Shown here in pieces: positions 8,660-17,279 of a stretch of DNA of 64,000 nt. The stretch is from an uncultured Bacteroidales bacterium. Its GTDB lineage: Bacteria; Bacteroidota; Bacteroidia; Bacteroidales; UBA932. Below the pieces are notes generated by a model that saw only the letters and a program-made list of their open reading frames with translations, ran no database searches and was not told the origin of the DNA. Where the stretch lies: contig CALVDH010000003.1 of NCBI GenBank assembly GCA_944326235.1, forward strand, positions 1 through 64,000, read 5' to 3'. The position numbers were made by a program, and so were the translations under genes. Positions within the stretch are counted from its first letter, which is position 1; every line of letters begins with the position of its first letter.

Positions 8660-10720
8660 ATGAAAAAGATATTATCTCTTACCATTGCAGCCGCCCTGCT
8701 GTCCCTCTTCCAGCTGAGCGCGCAGATAGACAGAAGCAAGGCTCCTGAGGCAGGTCCCGCTCCCGTGGTGGAGTTCGGCGACTTCGAGAAATTCACTCTT
8801 GACAACGGTCTCCGCGTCATCCTCGTGGAGGACCACGACCGTCCTCTGGTGTCGGTGGCTATAAACTTCATCGTGGATCCCTACATGCAGGGAGACAAGA
8901 CCGGTGAGTCCGAATTCTTCGGCGAACTTTGGAGCAAGGGTACTGCCAACCGTACCGCCGAGCAGATCAACAACGAGGTGGATTTCCTCGGAGCTTCTTT
9001 CCGTACCGGTTCCTCCTTCATCGGCTTTACTACGCTGACCAAGTATACCGACAAGATGATGGAGCTTCTTTCCGATGTGCTCTACAATCCTACATTCCCC
9101 CAGGAGGAGATGGATAAGGTGCGTGACCAGTATCTCGGTGTCCTCCAGATGTCCGAGACCCAGCCCTCGTCCATTATATCCAACATCCAGACAGCCACTG
9201 TATATCCCGAGGGACATTCCTACAGCGACATCATGACTGAGGCTACTGTCAAGAACATCACTGTGGACGACTGCCGTGCATACTACGACAAGTACATCAT
9301 CCCCAACAGTGCGATAATGATCATTACCGGCGACATGAAACTCAAGGAGGCAAAGGCTCTGTGCAGCAAATACCTGGCTTCCTGGGAGGCTGGTGAGGTC
9401 ATTACTTTCGACGATCCCGCTGTCAACCGTCCCGAGGGCATCGAGGTGGTATTCTCGCCCAAGGACGGAGCCGTACAGTCCACTATCCGCATGATGGCTC
9501 CCATCACCCTTACCCGTGACTCAGAGGACCTGATGGCCCTGCAGATCGCCAACGGTATCTACGGCGGCGGCGGATTTGACGCCAAGCTGTTCAGGAACCT
9601 CCGCGAGACTCACGGCTGGACATACGGAGCATATTCCTCTGTACGTCCTGACGAAGTGTCCGCCACATTCTACGCTTTCGGTGATGTCAATGCCAATGCT
9701 ACCGACAGTTCCTTCGTACAGATGCGCCAGGAACTGCAGAATATGATGGACGGAGACTATACCGAGGACGACCTGAAGAAGTTCAAGACCATGTATGCCG
9801 GTGACTTCTCCCGCTCTCTCGAGTCTTCCGACCAGATTGCCTCCTATGCCTACAATATCGAGCGCTACGGTCTTCCCGCTGACTATTACGCAACCTATCT
9901 CCAGAGACTGGATGCCCTGACACTGGACGATATCCGTGCCGTGGTGGCCAAGTACTTCGATCCCGACAACATGTACTGGTTCTGCGTGGGTGATCCTTCC
10001 GTGATACCCGCTCTGGCGGCTTACGACTCTGACGGAGTGGTCGTGGAACTCGATTTCGAGGGCAAGCCCATCGAGCGCAAGGCCGTGGCTGAGGGCGTGA
10101 CCGTAGAGTCCGTGCTCGACAGCTATCTCGAGGCTATCGGCGGCCGCGCTCTCGTGGAGGGCATCAACGACATGACCGAGAACGTGGAGATGAACGTTAT
10201 GGGTATGAGCATGACCACTACAACCAAGCGTATCATCGACCAGAAGTGCTTCTCCATCACCCAGACCATGGGCGGCAACCCTATCTCGAACATCGTACTC
10301 CGCGACGGCAAGATCAAGGTATCCGCCGGCGGTATGGAGCAGGAGATTACTGACCCCGCACAGGTGGAGGCGATGAGCGACATCTATCCCTTCCCCGAGA
10401 TTCTCGGAGCAGAGCAGGGATATGTATTCACCCTCGAGGGCATTGAGAACGTGGACGGCAGCGATGCCTACAAGGTGCGCCAGGAGAAGGGCGGTATGGC
10501 CAGCTACAACTTCTACGATGTGGCCACAGGTCTTAAGGTAAAGAGCATTGCCTCAGCCCAGGGCCAGACCCAGGAAGTAGTCTACGCTGACTACCAGCAG
10601 ACCCCCTACGGTATCCTCTACCCGATGGTGCAGAAGACAACCCTGCCCCAGGTAGGCGTAGTCGAGGCCAAGGTCACCGAGGTGACTATCAACTCCGGTC
10701 TTACTCCCGACCAGCTGTAG
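8660..10720 (+). CDS. M16-family peptidase, zinc-less partner with C-terminal extension
   Basis: This 686-residue secreted protein (signal peptide ends near LFQLSAQ) has two M16 halves and about 200 extra residues. Where the catalytic partner has HxxEH, this one reads SEFFGELWSKG, so it cannot bind zinc the usual way. Its second half keeps LRETHGWTYGAY, the conserved R and Y that hold substrate in non-catalytic subunits. The extension (from about 480) starts LDSYLEAIGG and has beta-rich stretches like the lipid/lipoprotein-carrier folds often found in Bacteroidota periplasmic proteins. That resemblance is tentative. A strong terminator follows at 10836. Confidence 0.92.
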   Translation: MKKILSLTIAAALLSLFQLSAQIDRSKAPEAGPAPVVEFGDFEKFTLDNGLRVILVEDHDRPLVSVAINFIVDPYMQGDKTGESEFFGELWSKGTANRTAEQINNEVDFLGASFRTGSSFIGFTTLTKYTDKMMELLSDVLYNPTFPQEEMDKVRDQYLGVLQMSETQPSSIISNIQTATVYPEGHSYSDIMTEATVKNITVDDCRAYYDKYIIPNSAIMIITGDMKLKEAKALCSKYLASWEAGEVITFDDPAVNRPEGIEVVFSPKDGAVQSTIRMMAPITLTRDSEDLMALQIANGIYGGGGFDAKLFRNLRETHGWTYGAYSSVRPDEVSATFYAFGDVNANATDSSFVQMRQELQNMMDGDYTEDDLKKFKTMYAGDFSRSLESSDQIASYAYNIERYGLPADYYATYLQRLDALTLDDIRAVVAKYFDPDNMYWFCVGDPSVIPALAAYDSDGVVVELDFEGKPIERKAVAEGVTVESVLDSYLEAIGGRALVEGINDMTENVEMNVMGMSMTTTTKRIIDQKCFSITQTMGGNPISNIVLRDGKIKVSAGGMEQEITDPAQVEAMSDIYPFPEILGAEQGYVFTLEGIENVDGSDAYKVRQEKGGMASYNFYDVATGLKVKSIASAQGQTQEVVYADYQQTPYGILYPMVQKTTLPQVGVVEAKVTEVTINSGLTPDQL

Positions 10721-10835
10721 AGCTGTGCGGCATCCTGGTCCGGCCGGCAGCAATTTGTCCGACCCTGAGGCAGATGCCATGACGATACCGCAGCTGTATC
10801 GACATTCAGGCTACGCAGTTGCGGCTCCTTAACAC

Positions 10836-10872
10836 GAGGGCGACAGAATCCGTTCTGCCGCCCTCCTTTTTT
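10836..10872 (+). terminator. Rho-independent terminator of the M16 operon
   Basis: GAGGGCG (10836-10842) pairs with CGCCCTC (10859-10865); an inner stem CAGAA/TTCTG extends the hairpin, and a T6 run (10867-10872) follows. Bases 10721-10835 hold no gene that I can support. Confidence 0.85.
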
Positions 10873-10893
10873 GCTGTCCCGGCCGCCCATCTC

Positions 10894-11159
10894 GGATTCC
10901 CTCCCTGAAGGTGCCGACCAAAGCGGCATTTCCCCGGCACCTTCTCGATTTCGTTATAAGCCGACCCACCTCAGAGGCCTCTCTTGCCGGCTCTGCCCCG
11001 GATTCCCTCCCTGAAGGTGCCGACCGAAGCGGCATTTCCCCGGCACCTTCTCGATTTCGTTATAAGCCGACCCACCTCAGAGACCTCTCTCGCCGGCCCT
11101 GCCCCGGATTCCCTCCCTGAAGGTGCCGACCGAAGCGGCATTTCCCCGGCACCTTCTCG
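10894..11159. repeat. Tandem REP-like array A (2.5 units of 106 bp)
   Basis: Units begin at 10894, 11000 and 11106 with an exact 106-bp period; the third is cut after about 54 bp. Each unit opens GGATTCC and holds a hairpin (AAGGTGCCG near its start, CGGCACCTT about 20 bases on), then a linker containing TTCGTTATAAGCCGACC and an AGAGACCTCT-like palindrome. The array is thus hairpin-linker-hairpin-linker-hairpin, like a REP doublet (REPIN) but longer. It stops 9 bp from the 3' end of the RAYT gene. The same family occurs inverted at 14407-14775. Confidence 0.9.
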
Positions 11160-11168
11160 CCATGCCAT

Positions 11169-12128
11169 TTACCGCCACATTCTCTTCCGCACGCTTTCCA
11201 CATCTATTGCCAGGCACCTGGCAATCTGTTTGTCGGGAAGAAGATAATGCAGGTCGTCTCTGAGTATGTCACAGATTTCGAGTTTCTGCCCCCGGGTCAG
11301 ATGAGCATAACTGCTTACGTGGAACTGCCTTATAAGTTCGTTGTCGATAATCCGACACAGTTCGAGATCGGAAACAGGTACATCGGAAACCCATCCCGGG
11401 CTTTTTTTCAGCACGGCCGCTATCTGGTCCGGTGACATGAGCGGCTCGACAGTCTGTAGGTCAATGTGCGGAACGTCGGGATTTTCAGAAAGCTGCTCTT
11501 CTTTCCACTTATCATAGTTGACCCTGTGGAGATTGAAGTCAAACGCTCTGTAGGATCCGAAGTATCCCTCTACGATGTCAGTCTCCACGATGTCGGCGGG
11601 AGATATCTGGCCGAACCGGTCGAATGACAAGTTTTTCGGGATGACGTTGTTCTCTCTTACCAGTCTGGCTCTTCGGGCGGCGTCCTGCGTAAGTTCCGTA
11701 CACGGCAGGACGGATGTACTCTTCTTGAAGTACAGATTGGCAGATGAAAAGGGGTAATCGAAAGGATTGGCGCATACCCCGTGATGCCAGGCATTGCGCG
11801 AGATGTAGCTCAGACAGGCAGCGATATGGAGGCGCCCCTCGAGATTCAGCTGGAAATACGACGGGTCGCCGAGCTGTCCTTTCCGTCCGTATTTGTGATT
11901 GAACATCTGGGTGTAGGACGAGCGGATGCGCTGGACCAGGCCGGAGGACTTGTCTGTAATTGCTCCCAAATGCACATGGTTGGACATAATGCTGTAGGAC
12001 AGGAGCTTGCTGTTGGTGTTAATGATGCCCTGCGCGATGCAGTTGAACAGTGTTGCGTAGTCAGAGTAGTCTCTGCAGAGTACTTCCTTGTGTGAAGTAA
12101 AACATAGATGTTGATTTCTTCCCCTCAT
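11169..12128 (-). CDS. REP-associated tyrosine transposase (RAYT, Y1/HUH family) with long C-terminal extension
   Basis: The 319-residue protein has a Y1 transposase (TnpA_REP-like) domain in about its first 140 residues. The HUH motif is H51-V-H53 in SIMSNHVHL. The segment LSYISRNAWHHGV...DYPFSSANLYF (about 106-137) corresponds to the RAYT stretch carrying the catalytic tyrosine, with Y108 the candidate. RAYTs are single-copy domesticated relatives of IS200/IS605 transposases that act on REP hairpins as single strands. The remaining 180 residues are not part of the core; the end (DKQIARCLAIDVESVRKRMW) looks like a helix-turn-helix. Its 3' end abuts hairpin array A. It is divergent from the MATE gene. 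Confidence 0.88.
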   Translation of the reverse strand: MRGRNQHLCFTSHKEVLCRDYSDYATLFNCIAQGIINTNSKLLSYSIMSNHVHLGAITDKSSGLVQRIRSSYTQMFNHKYGRKGQLGDPSYFQLNLEGRLHIAACLSYISRNAWHHGVCANPFDYPFSSANLYFKKSTSVLPCTELTQDAARRARLVRENNVIPKNLSFDRFGQISPADIVETDIVEGYFGSYRAFDFNLHRVNYDKWKEEQLSENPDVPHIDLQTVEPLMSPDQIAAVLKKSPGWVSDVPVSDLELCRIIDNELIRQFHVSSYAHLTRGQKLEICDILRDDLHYLLPDKQIARCLAIDVESVRKRMWR

Positions 12129-12182
12129 GGCTTTATGTATTTTCCCGTAAAGCTACGCATGATAATCGGAATAAAGGTGTCA

Positions 12183-12190
12183 CAAACGTA
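12183..12190 (-). promoter_or_regulatory. Possible -7 box (TACGTTTG) for the RAYT gene
   Basis: Reading the minus strand, TACGTTTG fits TAnnTTTG and lies about 54 bases upstream of the transposase start. No well-placed -33 element is seen. Confidence 0.3.
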
Positions 12191-12217
12191 AAAATATTTT
12201 GAAGGTAAAATTTTCAG

Positions 12218-12225
12218 TATATTTG
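12218..12225 (+). promoter_or_regulatory. -7 box (TATATTTG) for the MATE gene
   Basis: TATATTTG lies 18 bases before the MATE start. A TTTG at 12198-12201 is present with a 16-base gap, shorter than the usual 19-21. Confidence 0.45.
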
Positions 12226-12243
12226 ACCGCAAATTTTCCGTAG

Positions 12244-13614
12244 ATGACGACCCGTACCGGAGACCTCACTGTTGGCGGCATCACTTCCACGCTGCTGCGA
12301 TTCACCCTGCCGATGATGCTCGGCTCGCTGATGCAGCAGTGCTACAACATTGCTGATACTCTGATAGTAGGACGGTGCATAGGCTCCGATGCGCTGGCGG
12401 CTGTCGGGTCAGCTTACAGTCTGATGACGTTTCTTATATCGGTGCTGCTGGGCCTGGCGATGGGCAGCGGGACGGTGTTATCGCTGCAGTTCGGAGCGGG
12501 GAATATGTCCGGCTTGCGGCGCAGCATCTACGTGTCGCTGGTGCTGATCGGGTGTGTGACGGCTGCCCTCACCGTGGCGTCGTTTGCCCTCATTGACCCG
12601 ATTCTGAGGCTGCTCCAGGTGCCGGCTGAGATATACGGTATGCTGCGGCTGTACCTGCTGATTATCTTCGGCGGTATCCCTTTCACTTTCCTCTACAATT
12701 TCTATGCGGCTCTGCTCCGGGCGGTCGGGGACTCGGTCACACCGTTGTGGTTCCTCGGGGTCTCGGTGGTGCTCAACATCGTTCTTGACCTGCTGTTCAT
12801 CCTCGGCTTCGGCATGGGGGTAGGCGGTGCGGCTCTGGCAACGGTGGCGGCTCAGGGAGTATCGGCGCTCGGGCTGATGGTCTATGTGCTGTGCAGGCGG
12901 CCGGAACTGCGGGTACGAAGGGAGGATATGCGGCTGGACGGTGCCTCAGTGATGGAAATAGCTTCCTTCTCGTCGCTGACCTGCGTGCAGCAGTCGGTGA
13001 TGAATTTCGGCATACTGATGGTGCAGGGTCTGGTCAATACCTTCGGTACGGCGGTGATGGCGGCTTTTGCGGCGGCGGTGAAGATAGACTCGTTCGCCTA
13101 TATGCCGGTGCAGGAGTTCGGCAATGCGTTCTCCACCTTTACGGCCCAGAACTACGGTGCAGGCAAGTCGGAGCGGATACGGAAGGGAGTCCGGAGCGCA
13201 TTCCTGATATCGGTGCTGTTCTCTCTGGCTGTCTCGCTCCTGGTCTTTCTGCTGGCACGGCCGCTGATGCTCATCTTCGTACGGGCGGAAGAGGTGGAAA
13301 TCATCTGTCTCGGAGTGCAGTACCTGCGGGTGGAGGGTTCCTTCTACTTCGGCATCGGCATCCTCTTCCTGCTGTACGGCTACTACCGTGCCATCCGCAT
13401 GCCGGCCATGTCCGTAGTGCTGACCGTCCTCTCGCTCGGCACCCGCGTCGCGCTGGCCTATATCCTCGCGGCCATTCCTTCTGTCGGTGTCATCGGTATC
13501 TGGTGGTCCATACCCATCGGATGGGCCCTGGCAGACGGAGTAGGCATAGCGTACTATTTCTATTTACGGCGGAAAAATGTAAATTTGCAGAAACATCAAT
13601 ACTATCTGCCATGA
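12244..13614 (+). CDS. MATE-family multidrug/metabolite efflux transporter
   Basis: This 456-residue inner-membrane protein has about 12 hydrophobic segments. Its N-terminus shows the MATE pattern (FTLPMMLGSLMQQCYNIADTLIVGR) repeated in the second half (FSSLTCVQQSVMNFGILMVQGLVNTFG). MATE proteins export cationic drugs or metabolites using Na+ or H+. The substrate cannot be told from sequence. Its stop overlaps the next start in ATGA (13611-13614), so the beta-lactamase-fold lipoprotein is translationally coupled. Confidence 0.93.
   Translation: MTTRTGDLTVGGITSTLLRFTLPMMLGSLMQQCYNIADTLIVGRCIGSDALAAVGSAYSLMTFLISVLLGLAMGSGTVLSLQFGAGNMSGLRRSIYVSLVLIGCVTAALTVASFALIDPILRLLQVPAEIYGMLRLYLLIIFGGIPFTFLYNFYAALLRAVGDSVTPLWFLGVSVVLNIVLDLLFILGFGMGVGGAALATVAAQGVSALGLMVYVLCRRPELRVRREDMRLDGASVMEIASFSSLTCVQQSVMNFGILMVQGLVNTFGTAVMAAFAAAVKIDSFAYMPVQEFGNAFSTFTAQNYGAGKSERIRKGVRSAFLISVLFSLAVSLLVFLLARPLMLIFVRAEEVEIICLGVQYLRVEGSFYFGIGILFLLYGYYRAIRMPAMSVVLTVLSLGTRVALAYILAAIPSVGVIGIWWSIPIGWALADGVGIAYYFYLRRKNVNLQKHQYYLP
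13580..13587 (+). promoter_or_regulatory. Internal -7 box (TAAATTTG) before the MBL lipoprotein
   Basis: TAAATTTG lies inside the 3' end of the MATE gene, 23 bases before the next start. A TTTC at 13557-13560 is spaced 19 bases away, close to the TTTG/N19-21/TAnnTTTG consensus. It suggests separate expression of the lipoprotein in addition to coupling. Confidence 0.45.
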
Positions 13615-14405
13615 AACGAATTATCTTAATCACAGCCGCCGCTGCGATGCTGCTTGCAGGCGGATGCTCTTCCGGCAAATCTGAAACTGAGATCATCTGG
13701 CTGTGCGACAAGGCCGCCGGTCAGTCACTCTCCCTCTTCCCCGATGCTTCTCCCGAACTGGTGGCCTCCCTCGGGCTCGAGGATGCAGTACCTTCTTCGA
13801 TGAGCGCCTTTTTAGTTCGCAAAGACGGCAAGGTCCTGCTCTTCGACACCGGCCTCGGACTGCCTGACGGAGGTATACGCCGCGGTCTGGATTCGCTGGG
13901 ACTGACTCCTGCGGATGTGGATTACCTCTTTCTCACCCATTTTCACGGAGACCATATCGGCGGAATGCTGGATGCCGAAGGTGCTCCCGTGTACACCGAG
14001 GCCCAGGTCTACGCCTCCCAGCCCGAGTACGACGCATGGATGAATATGCCCGCCGACCGGAGCGCCCAGGCAGTCCAGACCATGAATGCCTACAGTGACC
14101 GCCTGCATCTCTTCCAGTTCGGAGACATCCTGCCGTGCGATGTGCAGGCTCTCTACGCCGTCGGCCACACTCCCGGCCATACGGTATTCCGCATCGATGA
14201 CATCCTCATCTGGGGCGACATCATCCACGGTCTCGCCCTCCAGCTTGACCATCCCGAGATCTGCGCGACCTACGACATGGACCAGGAGGCCGCCGTCGCC
14301 GCCCGCAAGCACATGCTCCGCATCGCCCGCGAACAGCACCTGCTCGTAGCCGGCATGCATCTCCCCGAGGGCTTCCTAGACTTCCGTACTCCCGCCGCCG
14401 AATAG
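13611..14405 (+). CDS. Metallo-beta-lactamase-fold hydrolase, lipoprotein
   Basis: This 264-residue protein has a lipoprotein signal peptide (lipobox LAGGC, C19). The MBL zinc motif is H110-F-H112-G-D114-H115, followed by the later conserved ALYAVGHTPGHT histidine and IWGDIIHG aspartate. It resembles lactonase-like/quorum-quenching MBL proteins; the actual substrate is unknown. The same frame is open far upstream, but that part is antisense-like shadow of the MATE gene; the ATG at 13611 gives a proper signal peptide. Confidence 0.9.
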   Translation: MKRIILITAAAAMLLAGGCSSGKSETEIIWLCDKAAGQSLSLFPDASPELVASLGLEDAVPSSMSAFLVRKDGKVLLFDTGLGLPDGGIRRGLDSLGLTPADVDYLFLTHFHGDHIGGMLDAEGAPVYTEAQVYASQPEYDAWMNMPADRSAQAVQTMNAYSDRLHLFQFGDILPCDVQALYAVGHTPGHTVFRIDDILIWGDIIHGLALQLDHPEICATYDMDQEAAVAARKHMLRIAREQHLLVAGMHLPEGFLDFRTPAAE

Positions 14406-14406
14406 C

Positions 14407-14775
14407 AGGTGCCGGGAAAATAACACTTTTGTCGGCACCTTCCAGAGGGGAATCCGGAGCAGGACCGGCGTGAGAGGTCTCTGAGGTGGGTCGGCTTATA
14501 ACGAAATTGAGAAGGTGGTGGAGAGAAGGCACTTTCACCGTCACCTTCCAGTCAACCGGATATAGGAATATCGTCGTGAAGGGGCCATAAAGGGGCTGCA
14601 GTAGAAGGCATGGCGAGAAGGTGCCGGGCAAATGCTGCTTTTGTCGGCACCTTCTGGACGGGAATCCGGGGCAGGGCCTGCGAGAGAGGTCTCTGAGGCA
14701 GGTCGGCTTATAACGAAATTGAGAAGGTGGTGGAGAAATGCCATTTTCCCCGGCACCTTCCAGTCAACTAAAATC
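14407..14775. repeat. REP-like array B (two hairpin-linker-hairpin units, inverted relative to array A)
   Basis: Two imperfect copies start at 14407 and about 14616, period about 209 bp. Each has a GAAGGTGCCG-type hairpin, the linker (GGAATCC, an AGAGGTCTCT palindrome, GGTCGGCTTATAACGAAATTG), a second hairpin, then a CAGTCAAC tail. These are the reverse complement of the array A units. GGCATGGCGAGAAGG borders the repeat both at 14607-14621 and, inverted, at the transposase side of array A, suggesting a defined element end. Bases 14776-14866 hold nothing I recognise. Confidence 0.88.
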
Positions 14776-14866
14776 AGGAATACCTGCGGGAAGAGCATAG
14801 GAAGGTCAGGAATTGAAGGTATGACTGGAAGCAACCCGGATACCGGCTGGATACTAATCAGCGGTA

Positions 14867-14973
14867 GACATAAAGATAACCTCCGAAAGGACTAGCCGCC
14901 CTCGGCTCTAGAGGGAGGGGCCCGCCGCGAAGCGGTGGGAGGGCCTGGTCCTTTCGGAGGTTATCTTTGTGTC
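14867..14973. terminator. Very long bidirectional terminator-like hairpin with nested 55-bp core (H1)
   Basis: Arms 14867-14892 and 14948-14973 are complementary over 26 bp with one mismatch and end in GAC/GTC around the loop. The loop (14893-14947) is a 55-bp core opening TAGCCGCCCTCGG and closing GGAGGGCCTG, with its own 8-bp stem (CCCGCCGC/GCGGTGGG, one G-U) and a CTCTAGAG palindrome. It lies just past the last V-ATPase gene. The core recurs at 36901-36955 (inverted, one mismatch) and, shortened, at 31379-31409. Confidence 0.8.
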
Positions 14974-14990
14974 GTCCTAAGCGGAAACGT

Positions 14991-15452
14991 CTACGGCAGA
15001 GCGAGGAACGCGCAGGCAAATGCCAGGATGGCGTAGAGCTCGGGGAACACGGCGAGGATCATGGTGCGGGAGAAGACGTCGTGTCCGTTGGACATCTCGT
15101 TGATACCGTTGCTGACGAGGCTGGCCTGCTTGATGGCGGACCACAGACCTACGAAACCGAGGGCTATACCGGCTGCGCACATAGCCAGGCCCTGGTTCAT
15201 GGTGAGGACGGCGGAAGCCTCTTCCATACCGTTGAGGCTGCTCAGCATGAGGAAGAAAGCGGCGAATCCGTACAGACCCTGTGTGGAGGGAAGCACGCCG
15301 AGGAGCATGGCCTTACCGAACATGTCGGGTTTCTTCTTGAGGCCCGCTACTGTGGTGTTGCCGGCCATTGTTACGCCGATGGCGCTGCCGATGCAGGAAA
15401 GTGTCAGCATTATGGCCATACCGGCGTAAGCTAAAATCAAAGGTGTTGACAT
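14991..15452 (-). CDS. ntpK: V-type ATPase subunit K (rotor c-ring proteolipid)
   Basis: This 153-residue protein has four membrane helices in two hairpins and forms the ion-carrying rotor ring. Residues matching the five Na+ ligands of Enterococcus NtpK are all present: L54, T57 and Q58 (LPSTQGLYGF), Q109 (AIKQAS) and E138 (FPELYAIL). This points to Na+ coupling. It is the last gene of the operon, 15 bases after subunit I, and is followed by the composite terminator H1. Confidence 0.95.
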   Translation of the reverse strand: MSTPLILAYAGMAIMLTLSCIGSAIGVTMAGNTTVAGLKKKPDMFGKAMLLGVLPSTQGLYGFAAFFLMLSSLNGMEEASAVLTMNQGLAMCAAGIALGFVGLWSAIKQASLVSNGINEMSNGHDVFSRTMILAVFPELYAILAFACAFLALP

Positions 15453-15467
15453 AGGATTAAAGAGTTT

Positions 15468-17279
15468 TTATTTGTTATTACTATATGATTTCAACGGTCT
15501 GTAGGCCCTGCCGCCTCCCTCGAAGCCCACATTCTTGTAGAACTCCACGAAGGTAAGACGGACCGGGTGTACGAATGCTCCGAGGCAGGACAGTCCCATG
15601 ACTGCCAGATGCCCGAATATGAGGAATATCACCGTGACCGGCCAGCCCACGTAGGGGATGCCCGAAAGGGTCATGGCTATCGAGTTGATCACCAGTGCGA
15701 GGATGCCGCCGGTCGTTCCCAGTCCGAACAGACGGATGTACGAGAGCATGTCGCCGAAGATGCTGGTGATGTCGTAGAGGGAGACGATACCTTTGAGCGG
15801 ACGCAGCAGGAAGAACTTGGCCGGCTTGCTGCAGAACAGCACCAGCACCAGTCCTCCGAAGACCAGCACCTGCGCCACCACGTCGGGCAGCAGCTTGCTC
15901 CCCATCTGCGAGCCGGCGTATGCGCAGGCGGCCCACACGATGAGCATGCTCCATCCCACCTCGGTCAGAGCCTCGTCCCAGCGCCGCTTGGAGAAGGCGA
16001 ATATGGCCTTGAGCATCCTGGCGAACACTATCTGGAACAGTCCGAAGATGATGGCGAACCAGAACATCTTCAGGTCTGAGAAGAACAGGGCCTTGATATT
16101 GTCCGGCATGGGCAGGATATCGGCCAGTTTCATGCCGAAGAACGTTCCGGAGAACAGCGGCAGGATGAGCGAGCCGACCCCCAGCCAGGCAATCAGCTTG
16201 CCGTAGACCTTGAATCTGGGCAGGGCCAGTGCGGCGGCGATGCCGGCAATCACAAGTATCAGTCCGTATCCCATGTCTCCCAGGCAGAAGCCGAAGAAGA
16301 GCATATAGAAAGGAGCGAAATAGGGTGTGAGGTCCAGCTCGTCGTAGTTGGGCAGCTCGTATAGGCTTCCGACCGGCTCGAAGAGGCGGGCAAACCAGTT
16401 GTTGCGCAGTTTTACCGGAGGGTTGTCGGAGCCCTTGGCCGCCTCGGACTGCCAGTACACGGTGCACGGGCCGTTGTTCAGGTACTCCTGCACGCTGGCA
16501 TCGTCGGCGGTAGGGGCGAAGCCTTCCACCACGCTGATGGCCCCTTCTCCTTCAAGCAGGGAAGATGTCTCGGCCAGATACAGGTCCAGCCGTGCGAATG
16601 TCTGTCCGGATAGTTCCTGCAGAAGGCCGGAGAGGGGGGCGTATCCGGCTGTCTCCTCCAGCAGTTTCCCGTCCTCTGCCTTAAGTGCTGAGATATCCTT
16701 CATTACCTGTGAGGCAGGACGGGCCGGAAATGCCGCCTCGTCGGATACCGGGAAGGTGTATTCCGCCTCCTCTCCGCCGATTACGACGAAGTAAGTGTTG
16801 CCTGCCGAGCGCGCGAGTACGCTCATCGGGTACTGCTGCTCCCACGCGGGGGAATACTGCTTGTTGCCTACGCAGTAAAAATGGGGAGTCAGTCCTGCAG
16901 TCCGCAGACGGGTTACATCCTCAGGGGCGAATTCTCCCCAGGGCAGGGCGTTGCGGTATTCTTTCTCCAGCGTTTCCATTTCGGAGGCAATGGCGTTGCG
17001 GCGGGCCGTAGTGTCCTCGACCGCCTTCAGCAGCTGCTCCGCGCTCAGGCCGGAGGCAGGGGCGGCGGTTATCTCCGGATGTTCCTTGGCCACGGCAGCG
17101 AGTATGCTTTCAGCGGCCCTGCACCTCTCTATAAGGGAGGTCATCTCCTTCGATGTCCCGTCGGTGCCTGTGACGGACCGGGTGATGTCCACCATCCCGA
17201 GTTCCTGCACTCCTGCCAGGAAACGTTCCAGGTCCCCCGACAGGAGGATCATGGAGTATTTGGTCATTTTCGTTATCAT
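15468..17279 (-). CDS. ntpI: V-type ATPase subunit I (membrane stator)
   Basis: This 603-residue subunit has a cytosolic N-terminal half rich in predicted coil (residues to about 320) and a membrane half with about seven or eight helices (from YFAPFYMLFFGFCLGDMGYG on). It provides the ion half-channels and stator anchor. The arginine of the channel should lie in the last helices; YIRLFGLGTTGG shows the conserved region. Its start overlaps the subunit D stop by 4 bases (ATGA type), indicating coupling. Confidence 0.93.
   Translation of the reverse strand: MITKMTKYSMILLSGDLERFLAGVQELGMVDITRSVTGTDGTSKEMTSLIERCRAAESILAAVAKEHPEITAAPASGLSAEQLLKAVEDTTARRNAIASEMETLEKEYRNALPWGEFAPEDVTRLRTAGLTPHFYCVGNKQYSPAWEQQYPMSVLARSAGNTYFVVIGGEEAEYTFPVSDEAAFPARPASQVMKDISALKAEDGKLLEETAGYAPLSGLLQELSGQTFARLDLYLAETSSLLEGEGAISVVEGFAPTADDASVQEYLNNGPCTVYWQSEAAKGSDNPPVKLRNNWFARLFEPVGSLYELPNYDELDLTPYFAPFYMLFFGFCLGDMGYGLILVIAGIAAALALPRFKVYGKLIAWLGVGSLILPLFSGTFFGMKLADILPMPDNIKALFFSDLKMFWFAIIFGLFQIVFARMLKAIFAFSKRRWDEALTEVGWSMLIVWAACAYAGSQMGSKLLPDVVAQVLVFGGLVLVLFCSKPAKFFLLRPLKGIVSLYDITSIFGDMLSYIRLFGLGTTGGILALVINSIAMTLSGIPYVGWPVTVIFLIFGHLAVMGLSCLGAFVHPVRLTFVEFYKNVGFEGGGRAYRPLKSYSNNK

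Noticed and set aside
10894..11159. CRISPR array
   Set aside because: Units are 106 bp, directly adjoining, with hairpins and no unique spacers; no cas genes are near. It is a REP-type tandem repeat.
12891..13610. Open frame extending the MBL lipoprotein upstream
   Set aside because: It overlaps the MATE gene in another frame and would bury the lipoprotein signal peptide; the ATG at 13611 is better.
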